Source of the DNA: CADCVQ01 sp038260305
Lineage (GTDB): Bacteria > Actinomycetota > Thermoleophilia > Solirubrobacterales > Solirubrobacteraceae
Reading direction: 5' to 3'
DNA: 64,000 nucleotides
NCBI GenBank assembly: GCA_038260305.1
Contig: JBBSNY010000002.1
Span: forward strand, 152,257-216,256
Under the pieces are notes generated by a model. That model did no database searches. It saw only the letters and a program-made list of their open reading frames with translations, and was not told the DNA's origin. The position numbers and the translations under genes were made by a program. Shown piece after piece: positions 1 through 7,088 of this stretch. Every line of letters starts with the position of its first letter. The first letter of the stretch is position 1.

Positions 1-867
1 CCGGCCCCGCGCCCGACCCCTTCCTCCGGCGGCGGCGTCGACATCAAGACGCTGTTCATCACGGCCGTGGCCTCGGCCGCCGCCGCGTTCGCCTGCTCGA
101 AGATCTGGACGCCGGGGACGTTGGCCGCGGCCGCATTCACGCCGGTCGTCGTGGCCCTCATCAAGGAGGGGCTGGCGAAGTCGACCGCGGTTGTGGCGAA
201 GGCGGTGCCGCCGGTGCGCGGGGTCGTGCGCAGCGCTCGCGTGGGGGACGGCGAGGCCGACGCGCAGGCCGCCGCGGGGCAGCTTCCGCCGATCGGCAGC
301 CTGTCGGCGGACGCGCCGGCCGATCCGGGGACCTGGATCGCCCCGCCGCCGGCCGATCCCGCCGACCGCGCGACGTGGATCGCCCATCAGCAGCCGAGCC
401 AACACCCCGTCGACGCGCCCGAGGATGCGTTGGCGCGCGTCGCTCAGCCGGGTGAGGTCACCTACCACGACAGCGGATCGCGCCGCCACGGTTGGCGCCT
501 GGCGGTCATCACCGGCCTGCTCGGCTTCCTCATCGGGGCCGTGATCATCACCGTGCCCGAGCTGATGGCCGGCAGCTCTGCGTCGGGCGGCGGACGCGAG
601 ACGACGCTGTTCGGCGGCGCCAGCCACAAGCACATCGTCACGACGACGGTCACGACCGAGACCGAGACTCAGACCGTGCCGACGCAGACCGTCACGATCC
701 CGCCGGCCAAGACCGTCACGGTGCCCACCCCGACCGTGCCGACCACGACGCCAGCTCCGGGCACGACGAAGCCGCCCGCGGTGGCGCCGGGCACGGCGAC
801 GGACCCGGCCCAGTCGACGACGGCGCCGCAGGTCGCGGGTCCGTCCGTTCCGCAGCCGCCCGGTTGA
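1..867 (+). CDS. Membrane-anchored protein with Thr/Pro-rich tail, 5' end missing
   Basis: The reading frame is open from the first base of the window, so the gene begins upstream; an internal GTG at 67 could be taken for a start but coding continues above it. The visible part has a hydrophobic Ala-rich stretch (codons at about 55-165), an acidic Pro-rich spacer, and one clear membrane segment (VITGLLGFLIGAVIITV, about 505-556). The last 80 residues are Thr/Pro-rich with repeated TVT/TQTVT/TVP units, typical of an extracytoplasmic cell-wall-spanning stalk. No catalytic domain is visible in the portion present. Function unknown. It ends 53 bases before the tmRNA gene. Confidence 0.7.
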   Translation, partial: PAPRPTPSSGGGVDIKTLFITAVASAAAAFACSKIWTPGTLAAAAFTPVVVALIKEGLAKSTAVVAKAVPPVRGVVRSARVGDGEADAQAAAGQLPPIGSLSADAPADPGTWIAPPPADPADRATWIAHQQPSQHPVDAPEDALARVAQPGEVTYHDSGSRRHGWRLAVITGLLGFLIGAVIITVPELMAGSSASGGGRETTLFGGASHKHIVTTTVTTETETQTVPTQTVTIPPAKTVTVPTPTVPTTTPAPGTTKPPAVAPGTATDPAQSTTAPQVAGPSVPQPPG

Positions 868-920
868 GCGCGGCGTTGGCCGGGGCGCGCGGTGGGCTAT
901 CCTGGAAGACGCATCAACAC

Positions 921-1283
921 GGGGACGACATGGCTTCGACGTGGTCGACTTCGTGACGGATGGCTGCGAGCCGAGGTGCCAGGAGGCCTCGTAAAACACC
1001 TGGCAAACCATAAGTGCGGACTCTCACGAGTTCTCCCTCGCCTAGTTAGAGAAATCTACTAGAGAGGTTCTGGCCCCCGCCTGCCGACCGTGGGGATCGC
1101 CGGAAACAACATGTCGGATCACCTGGGGAGGTCCGCTCCCGCTGAACCGGGGACATTTCAGGGAGCTGGTCCTCGAAAACCCCGCCGGCGAGGCGATTCG
1201 AGGATGAGATCAGAGCGCCGGATACGCTCGTAGACGCCTCCGCCACGCGATCGCGGACGCGGGTTCGATTCCCGCCGTCTCCA
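921..1283 (+). ncRNA. ssrA: tmRNA (ssrA)
   Basis: Transfer-messenger RNA that rescues stalled ribosomes. The 5' end GGGGACG pairs over seven positions (one G-U) with CGTCTCC at 1276-1282 to make the tRNA-like acceptor stem. The 3' T-arm GGGTTCGATTCCC lies at 1261-1273, and the 5' part carries the usual GGCTTCGAC block. Position 1283 is the discriminator A; CCA is not encoded. The tag reading frame is at 1016-1045. The 363-base length is normal for a one-piece tmRNA. A terminator follows at 1331-1354. Confidence 0.95.
1016..1045 (+). other. tmRNA proteolysis-tag reading frame
   Basis: From the resume codon GCG at 1016 the frame reads ADSHEFSLA and stops at TAG 1043-1045. The ADSH beginning matches the mycobacterial tag family (ADSHQRDYALAA, from memory), which fixes the frame. 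The C-terminus is SLA rather than the usual ALAA/LAA recognised by ClpXP. Confidence 0.8.
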
Positions 1284-1330
1284 CAAACAAACAAGCAAAC
1301 AAACAAGGCAGTCGGTCAGCCGGCCCCGGA

Positions 1331-1354
1331 AAGCCGCTCACGTGAGCGGCTTTT
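1331..1354 (+). terminator. Intrinsic terminator after tmRNA
   Basis: A perfect 22-base palindrome (AAGCCGCTCAC and its complement, 1331-1352) runs into TTTT at 1351-1354. It lies 47 bases after the tmRNA 3' end and before the DUF4160 gene. Between tmRNA and hairpin is an (ACAA/GCAA)-type simple repeat at 1283-1307. Confidence 0.8.
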
Positions 1355-1414
1355 CGCCGGCATCCGGCTGTCGTCGCCGCGGCACTGACGGGACGCGTGC
1401 GTACTCTCGCGTCC

Positions 1415-1684
1415 GTGCCCCGCATCAGCGCCTTCCACGGGATCGTGATCTGGATGTACCACGACGAGATCCAGCATCTCGGACGCCCGCACTTTCATGC
1501 GAGCGACGGTGGCGATGAGGCGTCGATCGACATCGAGAGCCTCGATGTGCTGGCCGGAAGACCCCCGCCGCGCGCGCTTCGGCTCGTCGTCCAATGGGCG
1601 CGCCAGCACCAACCTGAGCTCAGAGCCAACTGGGACTTGACGCGTCGCAGCGAGCCACTGCGGAAGGTCGCGCCGCTTCAATAG
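1415..1684 (+). CDS. DUF4160 family protein
   Basis: Small protein of 89 residues matching DUF4160: the N-terminal MPRISAFHGIVIWMYHDE, the PHFHA motif, a DIESLDVLAG segment and a C-terminal WDL...PLRKV block. GTG 1415 is preferred over GTG 1397 because family members begin MPxISxFxGI. DUF4160 genes are usually paired with DUF2442 genes, as here (18-base gap), and such pairs are often treated as toxin-antitoxin-like or mobile accessory modules. Its biochemical activity is unknown. Confidence 0.85.
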   Translation: MPRISAFHGIVIWMYHDEIQHLGRPHFHASDGGDEASIDIESLDVLAGRPPPRALRLVVQWARQHQPELRANWDLTRRSEPLRKVAPLQ

Positions 1685-1702
1685 AGCCTCTACCATCGGC
1701 TC

Positions 1703-1969
1703 ATGCGCAGCACTCCATTGCTCGTCTCCGCGACGCCGACTGAGGGCTATGGCGTCCATGTCGTCTTCGAGGACGGGACCGTCGGCGACGTCGATCTGTC
1801 CTATCTGCCCGCTCGTGGCGGCGTCTTCGCCCCACTCCAGGACGAGGAGTACTTCCGGCGGCTGCGGGCTGACGCGGAGGCGGGCACGATCGTCTGGCCG
1901 AATGACGCCGACATCGCGCCGGAGACGCTGTACGCGCACGCTCGCGGTCGTCAGGCCGCCACGGCCTAG
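1703..1969 (+). CDS. DUF2442 family protein
   Basis: Small protein of 88 residues with the DUF2442 pattern: VxVxFEDGTxGxVDLSxL, then YFRRLRADxEAGTIVWPNDADIAPETLY. It follows the DUF4160 gene, the common order for this pair. The DUF2442 partner is often regarded as the regulatory or antitoxin-like member, but this is inference. A TACCAT box at 1691-1696 stands 6 nt before the ATG with no Shine-Dalgarno, so it may also have its own leaderless promoter. Confidence 0.85.
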   Translation: MRSTPLLVSATPTEGYGVHVVFEDGTVGDVDLSYLPARGGVFAPLQDEEYFRRLRADAEAGTIVWPNDADIAPETLYAHARGRQAATA

Positions 1970-1999
1970 CCGAGGGACCGCTGTCGCGAGGCTGCCGTC

Positions 2000-2082
2000 G
2001 GGTCGCAGGGCGGTAGCACGACCGGCGGCCGGCCCCGCTCTTGCGGGCGATTTCGCACGGATGCGACCAATCGTCTCCACAT
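2000..2082. repeat. 83-bp direct repeat, copy A
   Basis: Matches 2864-2946 at roughly 74 of 83 positions. The last 34 or so bases are identical (from CGATTTCGCACGG to CCACAT). It lies 16 bases beyond the stop codon of the VapC gene at 2099-2521, on its 3' side. Confidence 0.85.
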
Positions 2083-2098
2083 CAGATCGCACCCGCGC

Positions 2099-2521
2099 TC
2101 AGTTCGCGGGTGCGATCTCGACGATGTCGACGAGGCTCTCGGTGCCGCGGAAGTCGTCGGGGTTGCGTGTGTACAGCGGCAGGTTGGACGCCAGCGCAGT
2201 CGCGGCGATCAAGAGATCCAGCGATCGCGCGCCTCGTGCCTTGCGTCCGGCGTCGGAGACAGCCGCGTAGATGCGACCGTATGCGCGGGCCACGTTCGCG
2301 TCCACCGGCAGCGGCTCGAAGGTTGCCTCTGCTCGCTGCAACCGGTCCTGGCGCCGCGCGCGCTCCTGCGGGTCCGGCGTCGCGTGGGGGCCTGCGGCGA
2401 GTTCCGCCAAGGTGACTGCGGACACGGCCAACTGGGCTGGTAGATCGCCTGCGGCGACATGATCGAGGTCGATGACGACCGAGGTGTCGATGATCCCGCT
2501 TGAAATCGGCCGGTCAGCCAC
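2099..2521 (-). CDS. VapC-type PIN-domain toxin (first module)
   Basis: PIN-domain ribonuclease of 140 residues, toxin of a type II VapBC pair. The acidic metal-binding residues are all present: IIDTSVVIDLD at the N-terminus, AELAAG, the SLDLLIAATA segment and the terminal TRNPDDF. The GTG at 2521 overlaps the antitoxin stop by 8 bases (GTGGCTGA), a translational-coupling arrangement, whereas the longer frame upstream only shadows the antitoxin gene. VapC toxins cleave specific tRNA or rRNA sites; the target here cannot be read from sequence. Confidence 0.9.
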   Translation of the reverse strand: MADRPISSGIIDTSVVIDLDHVAAGDLPAQLAVSAVTLAELAAGPHATPDPQERARRQDRLQRAEATFEPLPVDANVARAYGRIYAAVSDAGRKARGARSLDLLIAATALASNLPLYTRNPDDFRGTESLVDIVEIAPAN

Positions 2522-2768
2522 GAGGCGAGGGGTCGTGATCGAGCACCGCATCGACGTCCGCGCGGAACCGCTCGGCATCGATCGGCGGCGCGCCCGTGAA
2601 CGCGGCGACCGCTGCGTGTGCAGCTACGAACTGACGGGCGCGCAAGGGGACCAATTCGCCGACGGGTACGCCGTTACGTGTCACAACGAACGCTTCGCCT
2701 CGGTCGAGGGCGCGCATGATGTCGCCGCTGCCGTTGCGGAGTTCGCGCTGGGTGATTTCGCGGGCCAC
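2514..2768 (-). CDS. VapB/Phd-family antitoxin (first module)
   Basis: Antitoxin of 84 residues with the Phd/YefM fold: REITQRELRNGSGDIMRALDRGE, VVTRNGVPVGELVPL, followed by a toxin-binding tail with DVDAVLDHD. The GTG start at 2768 is fixed by the family N-terminus. A perfect 16-base palindrome lies just upstream (2781-2796) and overlaps a -10 box, as expected for an autoregulated toxin-antitoxin promoter. The downstream toxin gene overlaps its stop. Confidence 0.9.
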   Translation of the reverse strand: MAREITQRELRNGSGDIMRALDRGEAFVVTRNGVPVGELVPLRARQFVAAHAAVAAFTGAPPIDAERFRADVDAVLDHDPSPRG

Positions 2769-2777
2769 AATGGCTCG

Positions 2778-2796
2778 ACTGTAGCACGCGTGCTAC
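2778..2796 (-). promoter_or_regulatory. Operator palindrome and -10 box of first VapBC
   Basis: GTAGCACGCGTGCTAC at 2781-2796 is a perfect palindrome. Reading the minus strand, TACAGT at 2783-2778 is a -10-like box 9 nt before the GTG start of the antitoxin, so the likely operator overlaps the promoter. No Shine-Dalgarno is visible, which suggests a leaderless mRNA. Confidence 0.6.
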
Positions 2797-2863
2797 GCCG
2801 TCTGCATGAAGATGCCTCGGGGTTGCATGCCAGCCTCACACTTCCGCGGAATTGCTCTCGGCT

Positions 2864-2946
2864 GGGTTGCAGCGCGGTAGCACCTCCGGCGGCTGGCCCC
2901 GTGCTTGCTGACGATTTCGCACGGATGCGACCAATCGTCTCCACAT
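2864..2946. repeat. 83-bp direct repeat, copy B
   Basis: Second copy of the repeat at 2000-2082, in the same orientation. It lies 32 bases beyond the stop of the second VapC gene (2979-3398). Each copy therefore follows the 3' end of a vapBC unit. Confidence 0.85.
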
Positions 2947-2978
2947 GTTCCTGGTCGCCGGCGGGTGCGGCGACCGGG

Positions 2979-3398
2979 TCAGGTATCGGCGGGCAGGAGG
3001 CGAAACGGCTTGTCGTGCGGGCCCAGCAGCGCGCGGAAATGCCGCTCGTCGAGTGTCAGCAGATCGTGAGAACCGAGACGCTCGGCAAGGACGACGATCG
3101 AGGCGTCCGCGAGTCCGATCGTCAGGTCGGCATAGCGGTCGATGATCTCCGTGGCTCGGCGGACATCGGCGTGGGAGAACGGCTCCAGGCGGTACGCCCC
3201 CGCGCCCACGTCTTCCAGCAGTGCTCGCTGTGCATACGTGCCGACGCGGCGTCCGAGCAGGTAATCGAGCTCGGCCAGCACGAACGGCGACAGCGGGAAC
3301 GGCCCCGCGTCGGCGGCGATCGCTGCCGCAGCGGCCTCATGCGCGGGCTGGGCGCGGTCGATCGCTGCCAGAAGGCCGCTCGTGTCGATCAGGATCAC
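2979..3398 (-). CDS. VapC-type PIN-domain toxin (second module)
   Basis: PIN-domain toxin of 139 residues with MILIDTSGLLAAID, a VLAELDYLLG segment, GLADASIVVLAER and LLTLDERHFRAL, so all four acidic positions are in place. The GTG start at 3398 overlaps the antitoxin stop by GTGA. It is a different PIN subgroup from the first module, and its partner is a ribbon-helix-helix antitoxin. Target RNA unknown. Confidence 0.9.
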   Translation of the reverse strand: MILIDTSGLLAAIDRAQPAHEAAAAAIAADAGPFPLSPFVLAELDYLLGRRVGTYAQRALLEDVGAGAYRLEPFSHADVRRATEIIDRYADLTIGLADASIVVLAERLGSHDLLTLDERHFRALLGPHDKPFRLLPADT

Positions 3399-3628
3399 GT
3401 GTCGCCGAAGCCGTCGAGCAACTCGTCGGCACGCTCCGCGAGCGTGGGATCGCCACTGTCGAACAAGGGCAATCGGGGCCGAGGGCTGGCGACGCGGCTC
3501 GCGACGTACGCGACGCCCTCCCTGATCAACTCGGCTTCGCTTCGTCCGCTTGCCGACGCCGCATGTTCCAGCGCGAGCTTCAAGTCGTCGGGGAGATAGA
3601 CCGTCGTGCGTCGCATGCCATACATCAT
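3395..3628 (-). CDS. Ribbon-helix-helix VapB antitoxin (second module)
   Basis: Short DNA-binding antitoxin: MRRTTVYLPDDLKLALE is the classic beta-strand plus helix of the RHH fold, followed by SGRSEAELIREGVAYV and an acidic C-terminal tail that would bind the PIN toxin. ATG codons at 3628, 3625 and 3616 are all possible, since the region contains a repeated TATGGCATG. A TATTGT box at 3639-3634 favours a leaderless start at 3628 or 3625; I give 3628. Confidence 0.85.
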   Translation of the reverse strand: MMYGMRRTTVYLPDDLKLALEHAASASGRSEAELIREGVAYVASRVASPRPRLPLFDSGDPTLAERADELLDGFGDT

Positions 3629-3661
3629 GCCATACAATATGTGCGGCCAGGTTGGAGGGCG

Positions 3662-3699
3662 TTGCCCGGAGCCACGACCTTAGCTATCGTTCTAGCTAA
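3662..3699 (+). promoter_or_regulatory. Promoter and operator of third VapBC
   Basis: TTGCCC (3662-3667) and TATCGT (3685-3690) are separated by 17 bases and resemble -35 and -10 elements. The perfect inverted repeat TTAGCTA-N6-TAGCTAA (3680-3686 and 3693-3699) overlaps the -10 box and the A of the ATG, so a bound antitoxin would block a leaderless transcript. Confidence 0.6.
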
Positions 3700-3923
3700 T
3701 GCAGGTGAACATGCACGATGCGAAGACCCGGCTCAGCGAACTGGTCGCGGCGGCCGAGAACGGCGATGAGGTCATCATCGCGCGGGGCGGCACGCCGGCG
3801 GTGCGTTTGGTCGCCATCACGACGGAGCATGCGCCTGTACGCCTGGGGGTGCTCGCCGGGGAGATCGAGCTCGGCGCCGACTTCGACGACCCGTTGGATG
3901 AGCTCGCCCCGTACACCGCGTGA
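3699..3923 (+). CDS. Phd-family antitoxin (third module)
   Basis: Antitoxin of 74 residues: MQVNMHDAKTRLSELVAAAENGDEV and IARGGTPAVRLV are the Phd/YefM DNA-binding signature, followed by LGVLAGEIELGADFDDPL, typical of antitoxins paired with PIN toxins of the LVDTHVALW type. The first ATG is chosen because family members begin MQVN. The stop overlaps the toxin start (GTGA, 3920-3923). Confidence 0.9.
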   Translation: MQVNMHDAKTRLSELVAAAENGDEVIIARGGTPAVRLVAITTEHAPVRLGVLAGEIELGADFDDPLDELAPYTA

Positions 3924-4294
3924 CTGTCGTTCTTGTTGACACGCATGTGGCGTTGTGGGCCCTCGGTGACCCGGGGCGCCTCGACGATCTCGAGCGCGCG
4001 CTGCTCATCGATCCGGCGATCGATCGGTGCCTCAGTCCGGTGTCGGTGTGGGAGGCCGCGATCAAGCGCGAGGCCGGGCGGCTGCGTGCGCCGCGAAATC
4101 TGACCGCGATCCTTGCCGCCGAGTTCCGCCTGCTCGAGATCACCGCGTCACTGCTCGAGGCTGCTGCGGAGCTTCCGCGACACCATGGCGACCCGTTCGA
4201 TCGTGTGCTGATCGCCCATGCGCTCGCAGACGACATGGCGGTCCTCACGCGCGACGCGGCGTTTGCCCCCTACGGCGTCAGGCTGGCGGCCTGA
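3920..4294 (+). CDS. PIN-domain toxin (third module)
   Basis: Toxin of 124 residues. VLVDTHVALWALGDP, SVWEAAIKREAGRL, HHGDPFDRVLIAHAL and VLTRDAAFAPYGV mark the PilT-like PIN family with all metal ligands. The GTG start overlaps the antitoxin stop by four bases. It forms an autonomous operon with the preceding Phd gene, divergent from the second module. Confidence 0.9.
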   Translation: MTVVLVDTHVALWALGDPGRLDDLERALLIDPAIDRCLSPVSVWEAAIKREAGRLRAPRNLTAILAAEFRLLEITASLLEAAAELPRHHGDPFDRVLIAHALADDMAVLTRDAAFAPYGVRLAA

Positions 4295-4315
4295 GCGACC
4301 ATCGTCGCGCGAAGC

Positions 4316-5518
4316 TCAGGCCCGCGGCACGAGCAGCGAGATCCGCAGTGGGCCTGAGGGAAACGCGGTGCCGAGGAACGACCTCGCGAGGTAATGGCGC
4401 CCGCGATAGGCGATCGTCCCGTCGTCGGGGATCTGGTCCGGGCCAGGCTCGAGCGTGCTGTCCGGCACCTTGCCCAGCGGTGAGACGAGCTGGACGGCCG
4501 CGCCGGTGAAGCGGTGCATGAGCTTGATGTAGCCCGTGTCGTCCTGGACGGCCAGCAGGAAGCTCGCGGCGCTGCCTCCGTTCGGGGCAGTCACCGTGCC
4601 GGCTGCGGGCGCGAGCACGTAGGGGCCGCCGAGGTCGTAGATGAGCCGCTTGCCGCGCATGACGCGCACGCGCACCACGTGCAGCAGATGGTCGCGGAAG
4701 AAGTCGTCGATGATCGCCGCACGGATCGCCGGCCGGTCGTCGAGCGCCGTGGCACGGCGAAACGCGGGGTCCCGGGCGACGTGCAGCAGGGTGTGGTCAA
4801 CCGCCCGGCTGTGGCTCTCGGCGCGCAGCAGGCGGAGCCCGACGAACGCGATCGTGTTGGCGCGGGTGTCCTGCGCGCGGGCACCGCACAGCGCCGGCCA
4901 CGGCGTCGGGATCTGAACGTCGATGTGCAACGGCCCGGCCGGGTAGTCGCGCGTGCCGAGCGACACCGTCCGAAAGCCGGCTCGCGAAGCGGCGCGGCCG
5001 CGCTCGCGGAACACGACGTCCGCGCCGGTCAGCCGTTTGACGATGCCGGCATACGCGGTGCGGTCGGTCACGGCGAGGACGAAGCGCCCTACGACGCGCC
5101 CGTCGACGCCGTGCAGCGCACCGCCGATCGGCGCGAACGACGCGGAGCGACCGAAGCGGTAGACCGGCCGACCGCCGCGTGACAGCTCGATCCGGACGAT
5201 CTGGTGGCGGATCGGCAGGAACGCCGCACTCACCGCCGCGCGATCACCGCCGGCGATCGCGTTGGCGAGCGCGCGGCTGCGCCGCACGCGCTTGACCGCG
5301 CTCGCGACGCCACGCCCGTCGACGGCCTGGGCGTAGATGCGCCGTGCGACGTCCGCGAGCTCGTTGCGGACGATGGCGTCGCAGCCGCCGTGCAGCGAGC
5401 CGAGGCGGGGTGCAGCCGCCGCCGTGCTCGCGATCCCGGCGCCGCCCGGGGAGGCGCCGCACGACGCGAGCACGCCGGCCAGGAGGCCCGTAACGAGGAT
5501 CCGCGCACAACGCAGCAT
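4316..5518 (-). CDS. Secreted lipoprotein with two related sensor-like halves
   Basis: Product of 400 residues with an N-terminal lipoprotein signal (MLRCARILVTGLLAGVLASC, lipobox LASC). The mature protein holds two halves that share a pattern: FVLAVTDRTAYAGIVKRLTG in the first and FLLAVQDDTGYIKLMHRFTG in the second, each followed by a [Y/F]PAGPL or FPSGPLRI block. This looks like an internal duplication of a Cache/PAS-like ligand-binding fold, but I cannot name the family. ATG 5518 places the signal peptide correctly; an in-frame ATG at 5533 is less good. The neighbouring glycosyltransferase gene is divergent. Confidence 0.75.
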   Translation of the reverse strand: MLRCARILVTGLLAGVLASCGASPGGAGIASTAAAAPRLGSLHGGCDAIVRNELADVARRIYAQAVDGRGVASAVKRVRRSRALANAIAGGDRAAVSAAFLPIRHQIVRIELSRGGRPVYRFGRSASFAPIGGALHGVDGRVVGRFVLAVTDRTAYAGIVKRLTGADVVFRERGRAASRAGFRTVSLGTRDYPAGPLHIDVQIPTPWPALCGARAQDTRANTIAFVGLRLLRAESHSRAVDHTLLHVARDPAFRRATALDDRPAIRAAIIDDFFRDHLLHVVRVRVMRGKRLIYDLGGPYVLAPAAGTVTAPNGGSAASFLLAVQDDTGYIKLMHRFTGAAVQLVSPLGKVPDSTLEPGPDQIPDDGTIAYRGRHYLARSFLGTAFPSGPLRISLLVPRA

Positions 5519-5576
5519 GACGCCAATATGCACGGTGCGGTGGCCCTGCGGGAGGGGCCGGCAGGCGGTTCAATCC

Positions 5577-5640
5577 GATCCGAAGCGGATCCCAACACGC
5601 CTCCAACATCACGTTGAGGGCGCGTTGGCGGACCGCCAAC
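5577..5640. promoter_or_regulatory. Two inverted repeats before the glycosyltransferase operon
   Basis: GATCCG-AAG-CGGATC (5577-5591) and GTTGGCGG-A-CCGCCAAC (5624-5640) are perfect inverted repeats in the short divergent region. The second abuts the ribosome binding site AGGATGG (5641-5647). They are candidate operators; no regulator gene is nearby. Confidence 0.45.
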
Positions 5641-5651
5641 AGGATGGCGCC

Positions 5652-7088
5652 GTGGCAAGTGTCCTGACGATCGACCGTGCGCCCTCGGCAACACCCGCTG
5701 CCGTACGCGCGACCCGCGGCGTCGTGCCCGCCCTCGCACTGACGGCCATCGTCGGGGCGGTCGGCTGGCTCGTGCTCGTAGCGGCCGGCGGCGCGTCGGT
5801 GCTGTCACCGACCGCGGCCCGTGGCGGTGGCGCCGGCGCATGGACGCTCGGCCCGCTGCACGGGCTGATCGGCGTGTGGTCCTCCGCCCGCGTGCTGCAT
5901 CGCGAGATGCTCCTCGTGCTGATCGTCGTCGGGATCGGCTGGGTCGTGGTGTGGGCCACAGCGAACTGGCTCCCAACACGGGTCCTCGCGGCTGGCGTCG
6001 TGGCGGCCCATGCCGCGCTGCTGCTCGGGCCGCCGCTGCCGCTGACCGACGTCTTCAACTACGACCTCTACGGGCGGATGGCGGCCGCACACGGCCTCAA
6101 CCCCTATCGCGACATCCCTGCGCGGGTGCCGCACGATCCGATCTTCGCGCTGACGAACTGGCATCACCTGCGCAGCCCCTACGGGCCGCTGTTCACGCTC
6201 GCCAGCGAGGGCCTGGGCGTCTTCGGGGTCCACGGCTGGCTATGGGCGTGGAAGGTCGTCGTCATCCTGTCGAGCCTCGCGAGCGTCGCGCTCGCGGCCG
6301 ACATCGCCGGGCGCCTCGGCGTATCGCGACGGCGCGTCATCGCCGCCGTCGGACTGAGCCCCGTGCTGCTCGTCGCCGAGGTCGGCGGTCTGCATCAGGA
6401 CATGCCCGCGATGGCCTGCCTGCTCTGCGCCGCGTGGTGCATCGTGCGCGAACGCGAGGCCGACGCGCCGGTGTGGACGAGCGCGCTCGCCGGCGCCCTC
6501 GTCATCGCCGCGGCCGGCATCAAGCCGTCGTTCGCGCTCGTCGTGGGAGTCGTGGTCCTGGGCGCGAGCCGGCGGCCGCGCGCGATCGCCGGCGCCGTGA
6601 TCGTGGCCGCCGTGATGGGGGTGATCGACCTCGTCGCCTTCGGCGGCGCGCTGCCCGCGATCACGACCCAGTCGGCGCTCGTGTCGCCGCTCAGTATCCC
6701 GAACCTGCTTGGCCTCGCCGCCGGACACGGTGGGGCGGACGGCGCCGTGCGGGGCGTCGCGCAGGCGGTGCTCGTCGCGATCGCGGTCGGCGCGACGATC
6801 GCCGTCGGGCTGCGCCGCGAGCGGGCGCTGGGCGCGCTCGGCATCGTGCTGTTCGGCTCGCTGCTGACGATCTCGTGGGTCATGCCGTGGTACCTCGTGT
6901 GGGCGCTGCCGTTCATCGCGCTGACGCCGCGGCGCGCACTGGCTCCGCTCGCCGTGGCCGCGACCTGCTGGCTGACGCTCGGAGGCCTCGCCACGCTGCC
7001 GGGAGTGCTGCACAGCGCGGGCTATTTCCCGACGCGCCTTGCGACCGGCGAGGCGAACCACCTCGAGTTCGTGCGGCTCGTGCAATGA
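5652..7088 (+). CDS. Polytopic mannosyltransferase-like protein (GT87 type)
   Basis: Integral membrane protein of 478 residues with about ten hydrophobic segments and an early loop DVFNYDLYGRMAAAHGLNPY, the aspartate-containing loop expected of polyprenyl-phosphate-dependent GT-C enzymes; GGLHQDMPAM and PWYLVWALPF also fit the mannosyltransferase pattern. GTG 5652 is chosen because of the AGGATGG site five bases upstream and because the longer frame runs through the divergent lipoprotein gene. It is translationally coupled to the GtrA gene (ATGA), so the pair probably decorates a cell-envelope polymer. Substrate unknown. Confidence 0.75.
   Translation: MASVLTIDRAPSATPAAVRATRGVVPALALTAIVGAVGWLVLVAAGGASVLSPTAARGGGAGAWTLGPLHGLIGVWSSARVLHREMLLVLIVVGIGWVVVWATANWLPTRVLAAGVVAAHAALLLGPPLPLTDVFNYDLYGRMAAAHGLNPYRDIPARVPHDPIFALTNWHHLRSPYGPLFTLASEGLGVFGVHGWLWAWKVVVILSSLASVALAADIAGRLGVSRRRVIAAVGLSPVLLVAEVGGLHQDMPAMACLLCAAWCIVREREADAPVWTSALAGALVIAAAGIKPSFALVVGVVVLGASRRPRAIAGAVIVAAVMGVIDLVAFGGALPAITTQSALVSPLSIPNLLGLAAGHGGADGAVRGVAQAVLVAIAVGATIAVGLRRERALGALGIVLFGSLLTISWVMPWYLVWALPFIALTPRRALAPLAVAATCWLTLGGLATLPGVLHSAGYFPTRLATGEANHLEFVRLVQ

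Noticed and set aside
1046..1425. Minus-strand open frames containing GGNRTRV and GIEPASA-like strings
   Set aside because: These are antisense translations of the tmRNA 3' end (T-arm region), a well-known false protein signature.
2000..2946. The 83-bp repeats as integron attC sites
   Set aside because: They lack recognisable RYYYAAC/GTTRRRY core sites and imperfect-palindrome structure; only the cassette-like placement is retained as an observation.
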